Of a DNA stretch of 64,000 nt, positions 48,526 through 59,784 are shown one piece after another. A program made the translations under genes and the position numbers. Within the stretch, counting starts at the first letter, position 1; each line of letters opens with the position of its first letter. Where the stretch lies: the NCBI GenBank assembly GCA_017311185.1, contig JAESUZ010003490.1, positions 1,054,001-1,118,000 of the forward strand, read 5' to 3'. The notes under the pieces are model-generated. The model ran no database searches. It was not told the DNA's origin and worked only from the letters and a program-made list of their open reading frames with translations. The stretch is from Proteles cristata cristata (taxonomy: Eukaryota; Chordata; Mammalia; Carnivora; Hyaenidae).

Positions 48526-48746
48526 TTTTTTTTTTTTTTTTTTTAATATTTATTTTTGAGAGAGGGAGAGACAGCATGAGCAGGGGAGGGTCAGAGAGAG
48601 AGGGAGACACAGAATCTGAAGCAGGCTCCAGGCTCTGAGCTAGCTGTCAGCACAGAGCCCGACACGGGGCTCGAACCCACGAACCATGAGATCATGACCT
48701 GAGCCAAAGTCTAGACGCTTAACCGACTGAGCCACCCAGGTGCCCC
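48526..48746 (-). mobile_element. CAN SINE, antisense, 24 bp after an ANKFN1 splice donor
   Basis: Full length, with an 18-bp poly(T), GAGCTAGCTGTCAGCAC and terminal CCCAGGTGCCCC. The target-site duplication is 17/18 identical (48508-48525, 48747-48764), and its first copy begins at intron position +6. It is close to the 24104 copy in sequence. In the gene's sense strand it presents poly(U) next to a weak donor. Confidence 0.95.
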
Positions 48747-49210
48747 AACATGCTTTTGATTCTTGTCTCCACTTGATTTGTGGAGTTGGGTTTGGGTTTA
48801 AGGAGATCCTAAGATGTCCCACGTTTACTTCAGAGCCTGGTGTTTGCAGTCTTACAAATGCCAAGAGTCAGAGAAGGCAGGGACCACACCTGTCTGTGCT
48901 GTTAGCCAAAGCTTGAGTGATTACGGGAGTTTCCCTTTCTTTGTTTTAATTTCTTGCCCCTTCTTTTCTGTTAGTTTTTCTTTCTCTAATATATCAAAGA
49001 AACAAAAAAAATAGCTGTTTGATAAATACGGGGCATGAATGAAATGGGCTTTCTGAGAGCCTCAATGTTAGTTGTATCAAATGAACAATGAATATTTCAT
49101 TTACTTATTTATAATGTACAGCCCATATGTTTTCCAAAGGCATTCAAACAGAATCCAGCCCCCCCAAAAAAATGTGTATGTATCATATAATGGGAAATAA
49201 GTAAAGTGAT

Positions 49211-49375
49211 AGAGGGAGAGAGGAGGGAGGGAGGGAGGGAGGGAGGGAGGGAGGGAAGGAAGGAAGGAAGGAAGGAAGGAAGGAAGGAAGGAAGGAAGGA
49301 AGGAAGGAAGGAAAGAAGTGAGAAAAGAGAGGGAGGGAAGGAAGGAAAGAAGGAAAGAGTGAAAAAGAAGAAAAA
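49211..49375. repeat. Long polypurine (GGGA)n/(GGAA)n tract
   Basis: 165 nt on the + strand with only two pyrimidines (49319 and 49360): GGGA units to about 49252, then about 16 GGAA units, then mixed A/G. It lies in the ANKFN1 intron, 0.7 kb after the start exon. Confidence 0.95.
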
Positions 49376-50242
49376 CTAGAAAATAATGAGGATAGAAATA
49401 AAAACAGATATACTAAAAGCCTAGGCAAATATAGTACCTAAAATTTATCATTACATTTATCTCTGAGCTCCTGGTCAATCAAAGTAGAAAGGGAAGCCCA
49501 GTTGGTTAGAGCATCCCATTAGCTGGTAACTGAAAGTATATCAGTCTACCAAGAGAAATGAGTATTTTCCTGTTGCTAGTCCTCTGGCCTTTATATGACG
49601 TCACAGTGCAATATGTAGTAGAGACTAAAGGTCCATATTGGTGACATTACAGACATTCCCATAGAGTAGTTTCTGATGCTGGCCCTCGGTAAAAGCTGAG
49701 GGCATAAGGTATCAACATGCTCAGCAAGGGCATCTCTGCAGGAGGTAATACCACCATTTGTTTGCACTTAAAACAGAAAAGAGCCCTCGGCTTTCCTGGG
49801 AGAAGCATGCTAGGGTTTGCCAGCAAAAGCAGGGAGGAGGAAATGACTTAAGAGTGAGGGCAAATATGGCGCATGAGGAATGAGGCGTACTAAGAACGAC
49901 AACAAATACGTAACTGTGCACAGGGCAGCATCTTCACTGTGTTCTGTTTTCCAGTTTGTTGTCTCATTCCAAGCTCATCTGGGAGGCCTCAGTTGTGGCT
50001 GAGTTAAGGCCTGAGCATCAGAGGCTCTTCAGTTTGGCAGACTGAAGACAAAATACTTTTGCATTCATTCAGTAGATTGTCCTGTAGCAAAGAGAGCTGC
50101 ATACCAAAATAGTTCTAACCCTTGGGACCCCACTGTCAAAACAAGTATTTGCATAATAGCTTTGTATTTCCCTCAGATTTCAGTCATGTGTCCTGTACTC
50201 ACTTAAACCCACCTGCTGTCTTTTATGGAAGGAATTGATTTT

Positions 50243-50370
50243 TTTTTTACATTTATTTATTTTTGAGTAGTCAGCACAGAGCCCAGTGCGGGGCTCAAAC
50301 TCACAAACCATGAGATCCTGACCTGAGCCGAAGTCGGACGCTCAACCAACTGAGCCACCCAGGCACCCCA
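50243..50370 (-). mobile_element. CAN SINE, antisense, large internal deletion
   Basis: The tail end (TTTATTTATTTTTGAG) joins directly to AGTCAGCACAGAGCCC. The GA-rich/CT-rich middle of about 80-90 bp is absent. The flanks GGAATTGATTTT (50231-50242) and AGAATTGACTTT (50371-50382) form a decayed target-site duplication, so the shortening happened within one insertion. Confidence 0.9.
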
Positions 50371-51297
50371 AGAATTGACTTTTGAGGATACTGAAAACCT
50401 GCCACCCATAAATATTTGGTCACTGGAGACCTTGCACGGTTGAATCAGGCAAGCTCTAAGCTGTGTCAGGACTGATGGTATTTCAACATTTTTTAAAGAG
50501 CACACAACTCTTAGAGAAGATATAAAATAGATGTAGAAATATGTGTATGTGCTGCTCTTCTTCCATGAGCTACAGAAATATGTATTAGAGAATTCCAGAG
50601 CTTTTGTCCTTTGTTTATTATTAATCTCTGATAGAACTTTTCAGTGGAATCGTATTGTCTTTAGCTTTTTTGTTTTTGGTAAATGATTTGAATCCTATGA
50701 ATATTCAACATTTGGTCCTCTCAGCACAGGTGGCCACCCAGCCACTGAAGCCTTCCCTGGACACCACCTCTTGAGCCCTTCCCTTGAGGGTTCAGCAATG
50801 CCAAGTGTTCAGTGGTTGGGGCTTTGGGGCTGAGAAGGTGCAGAGAAATCTAGAAGCTGGGGAGCCGGCCCGCAGATAGTAAGAGCTATTCAGGAGCTAC
50901 AGAAAGGAAGGGGTATGTAACATCATCAGTTTTAGGGAGATTATCCTTGTGTCAGTATGGAACACAGGCTGGAGGAGACAGGGACCAGCAATGGGCAGGT
51001 CATTGCCCTCATCCAGGCAAGGGATGACAGCGTCTACATCTAACTGATAGAAGAGATGTGGGGATGGGGAAGGAGGGGATGAGTCGGGGTGACAGTGTGC
51101 TCTCAATTCCAAGCCAGTCATTCTATACTACATTATCTATGCCAGCACTTCCTGAACTGGGTTCTGTAGAACACTATTCCAGGGGCAATTAAAACAAATG
51201 CAATGAAAAATATGTTCTCTGCACAAATATTGAAAACAGATTTTATTTCTCACCTATCAGAGAGTTGTAACTGCATGTCAGAATTATCAAAGGCCCT

Positions 51298-51523
51298 GGG
51301 GTGCCTGGGTAGCTCACTAGGTTAAGCGTCTGACTTCGGCTCAGGTCATGATCTTGCAGTTTGTGGGTTCGCGCCCTGCGTAGGGCTCTGTGCTGACGGC
51401 TAGCTCAGAGCCTGGAGCCTGTTTCAGACTCTGTACCTCCGTCTCTCTCTGACCCTCCCCTGCTCACTCTGTCTCTGTCTCTCTCTCTCAGAAATAAACA
51501 AAATATTAAAAATTAAAAAAAAA
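51298..51523 (+). mobile_element. CAN SINE, sense
   Basis: GGGGTGCCTGGGTAGCTCAC, GGTTCGCGCCC, GACGGCTAGCTCAGAGCCTG, a CT-rich middle and an A-rich tail. It lies in the ANKFN1 intron 400 bp before the 51923 exon. Confidence 0.93.
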
Positions 51524-51922
51524 AGTCCCTGAAGGGTCTTACAGCAAAATAACGTGGTAACCTGGATGAATCCAGTGTGCTCCAGATTTATATGACTGCA
51601 TGCCACGTTCCTCATAGAATACCTTCTAATGACCTATCAGACACTATCACAGAGAAGACTGGTTTGAGAAAAGCTGGTGTTTGCTTTTAACTGTAGACTA
51701 GTCGTGCTCTATTTTATGGTCTCAGTGCATCTAAATGAACAGATGCATCCAATGGCCATTAGACAAGAGGGAGGGAGGATCCAGCCGTGTCTAACAAGTC
51801 ATATTTGTTGGGATAAATTCCAGTTTTAAGTGGGGACACAGTCACTGAAGTTAAAACAGCTAAGCCGCAAGGCAAGCTGGTCTGGGAAACTGTGCTAACC
51901 TGCGCACGTGCTTATCCTCCAG

Positions 51923-52133
51923 AACCTCCAGGGCAACGAAGCCATGTTTGAAGCAGTCGAACAGCAGGACTTGGATGCTGTGCAGACTCTTCTGTATCAG
52001 TACACACCAGAGGAACTGGACCTTAACACCCCTAACAGCGAGGGGCTGACACCCCTGGATATTGCCATCATGACCAACAATGTGCCCATTGCGAGGATTC
52101 TTCTGAGGACAGGGGCCAGAGAAAGTCCGCACT
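51923..52133 (+). CDS. ANKFN1: ANKFN1 coding exon with ankyrin repeats
   Basis: The exon starts after CTTATCCTCCAG and stops before GTAAGT at 52134. It is 211 bp, enters in phase 0 and leaves in phase 1 (one base, T, passed to the next exon). It encodes 70 residues starting NLQGNEAMFEAVEQQDLDAV. Two ankyrin-type units are visible: about residues 4-38 of the exon (NEAMFEAVEQQDLDAVQTLL) and about 39-70, with the signature SEGLTPLDIAIMTNNVPIARI followed by LLRTGA. This matches the ankyrin region of ANKFN1, thought to mediate protein-protein contacts of a cytoplasmic neuronal protein. Joined to the 48301 exon, the ATG-based protein reaches residue 132. The following exon is not in the window: none of the open frames to 64000 carries the expected helical linker or FN3 fold. 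Nothing here suggests decay: no stop, no frameshift, intact splice sites. Confidence 0.95.
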
Positions 52134-52499
52134 GTAAGTAGACCTGGGGATAAAAGCATGTACTATTAAGGCTAGATCCAGCATCATGCCACCAAAGTAG
52201 CATGACTGACACTCATAGCATGAGCAGTTGATGAAGGTAGGCTCAGAATTCCTTTATATGTTTTCAGGGACTTTCACGCAAATACCGATGGTGTTTTACC
52301 AGTCTAAGCATCAAGTTACGTGCTAAACAGAATACACCGAGTAGAATTGAAAAGGAACCTTGAAAGAACTTCCTCCTAACAATTTAACCCAAGTTTTAAA
52401 ATATGTGAAACACTCCAAGTGAGGCTATAGAATAGGAAATGTGCATAGAAAAGGTTTAAGTGTGTGTGTGTGTTAGTGTCTTCGCTCCACAGTCAATCT

Positions 52500-53240
52500 G
52501 GTGGCTCCATTCATTCACTCATTCGTTCAACAAACACTGAGAACAGAGCACTGTTCTAGGTACCAAGGCTCACTTTGCCATGTGAGCAACACAAAATCCC
52601 TGTTTGTCAGAGAGTTTACACACTAGTGGAGGAGACTTCCAATAAGCAAGTAAATAGATCAATTAAATTATTAAGTGCAAATAGTGACACATGTGATAAA
52701 GGAAATAAGATAAGTGAGTGGCCAGATGTTGACAGAGTGGGGACTATTCTAAATAGGGTTGGGCAAGAAAAGCCTCTCTGATGCAGTGACATTTGAGCCT
52801 GGTCCTGGAGGATATCAAGGAATGAGCCACATGAGGACGTGTGGGGTCAAATTCTAGGCAGAGTGAATAGCAAATAGAAAGGGGCCCAGGCAGCAGTTGT
52901 GAGTTGCCCTGTTTGAAGAAAGAGGCCAGTGTGGCTACAGCAGATGAACGAAGGGGAGAGTGATCACAGAGGAAGACCATGCAGGCTCTTGTAGGCCATG
53001 GTATGTGCTTCACTTTGATTGTAAATGTGATGGGGAGACGGCAGAGCAATTTAAGCAGCTGACTAATGTGTTCTGCTTTACATCTGAGAGGATCACTGCA
53101 GAGCTCTCCGAGACATAGACAGTGGCGGGGCCGCTGTGAACTTGGGAGGCCTGGTGTGGAGGTTATTATAGGGGTCCAGGAGACAGATGCAGGTGCTTGG
53201 ACTAGCACGGCAGTGACCTTGTTGGTGGCTGGGCTGGGCT
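52500..53240 (-). mobile_element. L2-like relic, antisense, long
   Basis: CATTCGTTCAACAAACACTG, AGCACTGTTCTAGGTACCAA, AAGCCTCTCTGATGCAGTGA, AGGCCAGTGTGGCTACAGCA and GCTCTTGTAGGCCATGGTAT keep the order of the antisense L2 3' region and adjoining sequence over 700 bp. Confidence 0.58.
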
Positions 53241-53249
53241 TCTGGATGC

Positions 53250-53545
53250 GTCTCTGAATAGCTTTATTGAGATATAATTCACATGCCTGCAATTCCCCCA
53301 TTTCACGTGTACAGTTAGGTGGTTTTTGGTAAATGCACAGTTACGCAACCATCACCGCAATCAGCATTAGACTGTTTTCATCACTCACACCTCCCCTTTT
53401 AGCTACCACTCCACGACCTCCCCACTCTTCCCAGCCCTAGCCAGCCACTAATCTACCTTCTCTTTCTAAAGATTTGCACAGGCAGGACATTTCAGTAAAC
53501 GCAATCCTATAACGCGCCGTCTTTCGGGACCGGCTTCTTTCCGGA
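53250..53545 (-). mobile_element. L1M-type 3'UTR relic, antisense
   Basis: TAGCTTTATTGAGATATAAT, TCACATGCC, GTACAGTTAGGTGGTTTTTG and CAACCATCACCGCAATCAGC are the standard antisense signature of old L1 3' ends. Confidence 0.8.
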
Positions 53546-53634
53546 TGTGCTTTGAAGTAGAGTTGAGAGTACTTGCCAGAGGGAGCTGCTCTGGGGCCAG
53601 TGGCAGAGCCCGCCAGGAGCAGACGGGATGAAGT

Positions 53635-53770
53635 CGCATAGTCCTTGCCCTGCGCCAGGCACTATTCTGAGCACTTTACATGCATTCACTCCTTTAAACC
53701 CTACAGCAACATTCCGAGGTGGGCACTCACATTCCCCTGGTGCAAACTCTCTGACCCAATGACCACAATG
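53635..53770 (+). mobile_element. MIR-like fragment
   Basis: GCGCCAGGCACTATTCTGAG, CACTTTACATGCATTCACTC and CAGCAACATTCCGAGGTGGG match the 5' half of MIR. Confidence 0.58.
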
Positions 53771-54689
53771 GCTCTGAGCCACAGTTTTTATGTTTCCTAA
53801 AAGAAAAAAGTAAACCCATCAAACTGTTACTTTCACTAATACTGATTCACTTACTTCCAAGTGGTGAGACCCAGAGAAGCAAGCAAATATGTAATTAGAG
53901 GCCACATCTCTGCTTCTAAGTTTCAGAAACCCCCACCACCCAAAGACTAGGTACAGAGGCAGATCCTTGTATCAGAAAACTCTTTATTTTAAAAATGCTG
54001 AGCTCACCACAACCCTGTCACACAGAGTGAGGATTTGGGTTCCATAGGATTGGGGTTTCTCAGTAAGAGCTCTTTCGTCAAAGTATCACTTCTTTCTAGT
54101 GGAGCAAGGGAGCTCAGAGGGGTGGGCAAATGGAGAGGGAAGAAATCGAAAGGCTTCTCTGCTACCTTCCAATTTATGCTGCAATAACATCTGTCCCAAA
54201 GATCCAGCGAGAGAGCAGTGGAGAGAGAAGCAGAGGGTCTGAACATAGAGAATGCGGACTGAGCCCCATTCTGTAGGAACAAGGGAGCCATTCATCCAGA
54301 TGTTGCCTGCACTGGGCTGGATGAAACATTAGTCCCACTTACCTGAGACGCTACAAAGAATTCTGCATTTTCCGTGGAACTAGTGAGACTCCCAATCTCC
54401 CCAAGTCCCCTTGTGCATAATTAAATCTCCATAAAAGAACCCATGTACTAAATATCTAGCTAAACCAAAAGCAAATTCATTCAAAAGGTCCCTGGTTTTT
54501 CTCATTCCTTCTGGGGTGATTACCACAACCATCATCACAAAGTGGTAAAGGAAGGTGAGAGATAAACCTAGGTTTTAGCCTCCAGGAAATAGGACACCTA
54601 AGTCACCTTGGCCACCCAAGAAGTCAAAGAGATATTTCCCTGCTAAACTCCCATGTGTGTAAAGATGGTAAAGGAAAATGGATTGGGTA

Positions 54690-54810
54690 TGAGTCTTCAG
54701 ATATGTTATCTCTGGTTTTCATGGTAGCACAGACTCTGAGGGGTTACATGACTGACCAAAGGTCACACAACTGGCAAGTGAATAGGCATGTCAAAGACGC
54801 AAACCTAACT
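54690..54810 (+). mobile_element. MIR fragment
   Basis: GACTGACCAAAGGTCACACA and ACTGGCAAGTGAATAGGCAT match the MIR 3' half. Confidence 0.58.
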
Positions 54811-55330
54811 CTGTGGGACACCCATGCTTGGGATCCTTCCATGCAAACCCACTGCTTTTCCAAAGAATCAATATAGAGGACTGGGGCCCTGCATCCTTCC
54901 CGCTGTGCCATTTGCTAAAATCCTATGGTATTTGTTCTGTCCTATACATGAAGGTGCATTTCCTGTTGGAGAGAGGCACAATAGAGAAGCTCAATCTGTT
55001 TTTGGGGATTTTTAATTCACTTTATATATCAAGTGCAAAAGAAGTAAAATGGCTTCTGTGCATGAATGTGAGCCAGCCCATGAGAGACACCAGGGCTCAC
55101 CAGCCAGAACCGGAGAAGCAAACACCTGCTGCAAATTGTTCCCCAGAAGTTGCAGAGGCAGAAAGTAAGAGAAGAAAAATGACAATGAGGTCTTAATTCC
55201 TTAGAGTGTTTTACATATTGTAAAACTTCTTTAGCTTGCATCACCTCATTTGGTCCTCACAACTGGCTTGTGAGATGGGAGTTTGTTTCCTCCTTTTGAT
55301 CAATGGGGAAATTAGAATAAGAAAAGTCAA

Positions 55331-55527
55331 GGAGCACCTGGGTGGCTGAGTTGGTTAAGCATCTGACTCTTGATTTTGGCTCAGGTCATGATCTCATGGT
55401 TTATGCAATCGAGCCCTGGGTCAGGCTCTGCACTGACAGCAGGAGCCTGCTTGGGATTCTCTCTTTCCCTTTCTCTGTGCTCCTCTCCTGCTGTCTGTCT
55501 CTCTCTGTCTCAAAACAAAATAAATCA
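55331..55527 (+). mobile_element. CAN SINE, left unit of a dimer
   Basis: GGAGCACCTGGGTGGCTGAG through a CT-rich middle to AAAACAAAATAAATCA. It has no long poly(A) and runs directly into the second unit. The pair shares one target-site duplication (55319-55330, 55740-55751) and splits a MIR relic. Confidence 0.92.
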
Positions 55528-55739
55528 GGGTGCCTGGGTGGCTCAGTCAGTTGAGCGTCCAACTTCGGCTCAGGTCATGATCTCATGGTCTGTGGGTTTG
55601 AGCCCCATGTCAGACTCTGTGCCTGCTTTGGATTCTGTGTTTCCCTGTCTCCCTCTGCCTCTCCCCTGCTCATGTTCTGTCTGTCTCTCTCTCGCAAAAT
55701 TAAATAAACATTAAAAAATGAATAAATAAACATTAAAAA
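55528..55739 (+). mobile_element. CAN SINE, right unit of a dimer
   Basis: GGTGCCTGGGTGGCTCAG, GGTTTGAGCC, a CT-rich middle and a double AATAAATAAACATTAAAAAA tail. It follows the left unit with no intervening unique DNA. Confidence 0.93.
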
Positions 55740-56639
55740 AAGAAAAGTCAAAATAATTCACCCAATGATACAAAGCTAATAAACGGTAGAAGTAGGATTT
55801 AACCCCAATTCCTCTACATTAAATGCTTTGGTATTTATGTAAAAGCCTCAGCACACTCACTATCACACCTTAATTATTTCCTTCCCTGAGTCTCTGTTGG
55901 TTTCTCTTCTGATGCCAGTCAAGTATTTCAAAGCAGAGTACAGAGTCTCTGATAGGGTTAATTTTCTGCCTTCTGTTTCCTGTATGCTCCCTTCTGAAAG
56001 CCAGCCTGATGTGCTTTCCACTCTGCCAATCAAAGATCCAAACACAACTCCGAAGCAAGTCCTCTGTGATTCTCCCCGGTTCATTGCAGGAATCATAAAG
56101 ACACAGATGAGTTTAGGGACCTAACTCCAAATCATTGGTCAGGCATACCTTTCAGTCTTTAGCTCCTGAATCACAACACTATAGCAAGGTGTTTTTTACA
56201 AACATGGCTTGAAATTCAATCATGTACATTTCCTTCTTCATAGGGAAAGTCCCAGAAGTGGCCACCCAAACTTGCACACTACCCCAAAGTTAAACACCTG
56301 CAGAACCCAGCCTGTTCATTAGATCAATCTAGTATCCTTATTCAGTGACTTTTCCTATTCTTTCCATTGTTTGGCAAGCAGCAAAGTAATATTCATTCCT
56401 TCTGATATCAGTCATTATTAAAGTAGAATCCCAAGTACTTTTACTCAGACTGGTGTGCTGAGCTCAGGAAACAGGCAAAGACTAGAAAGGACTTGAACTA
56501 GGACAGCTAATGTAGAGAGGTACCTCAGGACATGCAGGGACTGTGTCTTTGGTCATTCCATCCACTCAGCATCCCAGTCACCATAGCACCTGCTCAGCTG
56601 AACAAATGCTATCCAAGAAAGACTTGTCTCTGTAAGTGA

Positions 56640-57165
56640 ATGTCCCCAGTCATAAGCTCTTGCCTCATTCTGACTAACTCCTATCCTGCCCCCATTCTCA
56701 AATCTCAGTTCATCAGCCTCTAGGAAGAATTTGCTGACACATCAGTGGGGTGCTTGCCTTTCTGAGACTGCTATTTACTTCACATCATCTAGGGTCCATA
56801 AACAGTAATCATAAACTAGTTCTCGGGGTGCCTGGGTGGCTCAGTTGGTTAAGCATCCGACTTCGCCTCAGGTCATGAATGACCTTGTGGTTCGTGAGTT
56901 CGAGCCCCACATCGGGCTCTGTGCTGACAGCTAGCTCAGAGCTTGGAGCCTATTTCAGATTCTGTATCTCCCCCTCTCTCTGACCCTCCCCTGCTCATGC
57001 TGTCTCTCTCTCTGTCAAAAATAAATAAAACATTTAAAAAAAATAAAAAAGAAACTAGTTCTCTTTGGATACCTGCCACGTACAAATCAGGTCACTCACA
57101 TGGATTTTGTCTGTCTTGCGACCCCAGTACCTGGCACAGAGTAGGGGCTCAGAAACTTGCAGCTG
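56640..57165 (+). mobile_element. L2-like relic split by a SINE
   Basis: GGAAGAATTTGCTGACACAT precedes the SINE at 56825. ACCCCAGTACCTGGCACAGA and GTAGGGGCTCAGAAACTT follow it, as in a sense L2 3' end. Confidence 0.52.
56825..57051 (+). mobile_element. CAN SINE, sense, intact
   Basis: GGGGTGCCTGGGTGGCTCAG, GAGTTCGAGCCCC, GACAGCTAGCTCAGAGC and a poly(A) tail. It has a perfect 12-bp target-site duplication AAACTAGTTCTC (56813-56824, 57052-57063). It interrupts an L2-like relic. Confidence 0.95.
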
Positions 57166-57427
57166 AAATTTTGAACCCTGTCTTCCACTGTTGGGAATTA
57201 CAGGTACGGAATTTATGCGCATAGACACACACATGGGTTATGTAGAGTACATACACAGCATATGGAAAATACCTGTAAGTCTTCCAGTAATTTACACTCA
57301 GGACTACCTTTTGGTATTGTTGCGTTGTCATTTTCCAGGTACTATTGTAGAATTTGGTAGAGGGAGCCTGACTGTGGGCAGTTTCACACTGTTGAATGAT
57401 GCGGACCAGTAAGAATGGTGGGATGCT

Positions 57428-57664
57428 TTGGGGCACCTGGGTGGCTTAGTCGGTTAAGCGTCCGACTTTCGCTTAGGTCATGATCTCGCGGTTCGTGGGT
57501 TCGAGCCCCGCGTCGGGCTCTGTGCTGACTGCCAGCTCAGAGCCTGGAGCCTGTTTCAGTCTGTGACTCCCTCTCCCTGACCCTCCCCTGCTCACGCTGT
57601 CTCTCTCTCTCTCTCTCTCTCTCTAGAAATAAATAAAACATTAAAAAAAAAGTTAAAAAAAAAA
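57428..57664 (+). mobile_element. CAN SINE, young copy
   Basis: Head GGGGCACCTGGGTGGCTTAG, GGTTCGAGCCCCGCGTCGGG (B box intact, CpGs retained), CT-rich tract and double poly(A). The 17-bp target-site duplication is perfect (57411-57427, 57665-57681). It is closely similar to the 8080 copy. Confidence 0.95.
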
Positions 57665-58534
57665 AAGAATGGTGGGATGCTCTTCATCTTTAGTGTTTCT
57701 GCCCTTCCCTGCAGCTGTGTTCTTTCTCCCTTCTCTGCAGAGCCTCTCTGCATTTCTCTGTGAACTCTCTCACTCTCCCTCGGGTACTGCTCGTGGAACT
57801 AGGAGATGCTGCCCAGAATTAGTTATGTTCAGTTACTTCATAGAGTGCAATTGCGCAGTAGCTGTCACACAAGTATGGTGTGGACAGCAATGTTACAATT
57901 TTGGCAGACACGTAAGATGCACCACTACTTTCTGCAGTAGTCGAGGGTCCGTGCTGGTGCAGGGACTGGTTCAGGGCACATCTAAGAGGTGTGACTATAA
58001 ACTAATGAGGCTTGCTTTATGTAAACAAACATACCAGAAAGTCTACAGTCCAAACGAATGTTATCCTTTAACACGGTCCTCACGGGGGACCCCACACTTG
58101 CCCCAACAGAGCAGCCATTGCTCCAAACACTTCTGGATTTGTCCTCAGAGCCGGTTTATGAGAAAATCTGACACGTTGCTTAGAGTCACACCTGATTTTT
58201 GTTCCAAAACAGCATTGCCCAGCGTCATCACCCTCCATGTTCACCATGGCTTCGAATGATTTAGAGAGGTTTCCTGAAATCAAATCCATCCTCAAAGGAC
58301 AAAGATTTGCAACCATTAAGAATATGTAAAGGACAAGCTTTGGGCAGGTCTCTAGAATGAGTCCCCAGATATTTTTATTTGTTTCATTAAAGTAGGTGTA
58401 CAAACCCTCACCCTGACCTGCAGATCTGCTCCTCAAGCTTCATCTCCCACTGCTCACCCCTCACCTGTGGTACACCAGCCTCACCAGCCTCCCTTCCATC
58501 CCGTGAACATGCCACACTGTCTTACCAGAGAGCC

Positions 58535-58865
58535 TCTGTCCTAACTATTCCCTATGCTTGGAGTGCTTGACTGCTTTTAACCTTGATCATTGCCTGACCA
58601 ATGTCACATCTTCAAGTGAGAATTTTTCTGGCCACCAAGTCCAAAATCTAACATCACTTTCTAATCACATCACTTCAATTTTCTACATAGTACTTATCAC
58701 TATATATTTTTTTCTTTTCCTTTGCTTATTTACTGTCTCTCCTGCATTAGCACATAAACTCCTCAAGAGCAGAACCGTTGTCTCATTCATTACGGCATCC
58801 CCAGAAAACAGTAGGCATTCAGTAAATATGTGCTTAACTGAATTGAATGAATCCCAAGTCCACTT
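58535..58865 (+). mobile_element. L2 relic, 3' end, sense
   Basis: CCCTATGCTTGGAGTGCTTG, ACATAAACTCCTCAAGAGCA, ACCGTTGTCTCATTCATTAC and AGTAGGCATTCAGTAAATAT follow the classic L2 3' end. Confidence 0.65.
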
Positions 58866-59360
58866 CTTTTGAAAGGTGTGAACATATTATTTATTTTGAA
58901 GGGAATGATTTTACTAAATACAGAGTGAATTGATCTTTCACATTTCTAAGTAATTATCTAGACATCAGGTGGCTACAGCCTAAGGTCTATTTCACCTGCT
59001 CTTCAACAGTTAATTGTCTTTCATTATTTTGTTTTTGATTTTTAAATATATATGCAACATAGAATATGTTCTCCTTGTAAAAACTTAAAACGTTACAGAT
59101 GAAGTTAAAAGATACCTTTGACAATCCACCCAACCCATACGTGTACAAGTGCACACACTCACAACCTAAGTCCCCGTCCCGAAATTCTCCCAACATACCT
59201 GTTGCTATCATCTTAAGGTTTGATTGAGGTAGAGGATCCACTTCCAACCTTACTCAGAGTAACTGCTGGCAAGAGACTTATGTTCCTTCCTGCAAGGGCC
59301 TCTCCACAGCACTGCTCCCTGACATGACAGTTAGCTTCCCCCAGTGCAAATGATCTGAGA

Positions 59361-59390
59361 GAGATAGACAGACAGACAGAGAGACAAATC
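59361..59390. repeat. (GACA)n short repeat
   Basis: Short GACA/GAGA run. Confidence 0.7.
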
Positions 59391-59784
59391 AAGGTAGAAG
59401 CAACTGTGTCATTTATAACCTAATCTCAGGAATGACAGTCTATCATTTCCTGCTGAATGTGGTTGGTCACACAGACCCAGTTCTGGTCCAGTGCAGAAGG
59501 GTGTGACTATACAAGACAGTGACCTCGGGGCCCCTCTTGGAGGTTGGTTGCCCCATGACCTATTTAGAGTTATTGAGGATTAAATTCAATAACAGCTTTA
59601 AGCTATTTCCCTGGCACATCAAAATGGAAAAAAAAAATTGTTAGCCAATATAAATATCAAAAACAATATAAAAGAACTCAAGAGTTTCTGGTAAATAATT
59701 TAAATATTTTACCCATCTGTTGTATAGTTTGTGTTTTGAAAACACCATTCAATACAAACACTTCTTAAGGTTTGTGGAATTTCA

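Larger units (their letters stand above)
48503..51922 (+). other. ANKFN1: ANKFN1 intron between the two firm coding exons
   Basis: The intron runs from donor GTAATA (48503) to acceptor CCTCCAG (51922) and is phase 0. It contains a SINE starting at 48526, a long polypurine tract at 49211-49375, an internally deleted SINE at 50243 and a sense SINE at 51298. The rest (48770-49200, 49380-50240, 50375-51290, 51530-51920) shows no gene or recognisable repeat, apart from a possible old DNA-transposon relic around 51140-51290. Confidence 0.9.
55195..55830 (+). mobile_element. MIR relic split by the SINE dimer
   Basis: ATCACCTCATTTGGTCCTCA and GGAAATTAGAATAAGAAAAG lie before the dimer; TTCACCCAATGATACAAAGC and GGTAGAAGTAGGATTTAACC lie after it. 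Taking out 55331-55751 restores one MIR. Confidence 0.75.

Noticed and set aside
49183..49428. Leu/Pro/Ser-rich minus-strand frame of 81 codons
   Set aside because: It is the translation of the polypurine microsatellite.
52744..53301. 185-codon minus-strand frame
   Set aside because: The longest frame in the window, but it lies across an L2-like relic and L1 edge, with no recognised domain, splice context or start support.
57669..58259. 196-codon plus-strand frame next to a SINE
   Set aside because: Begins at the SINE's target-site duplication, has no recognisable domain, and overlaps a 118-codon frame on the opposite strand.
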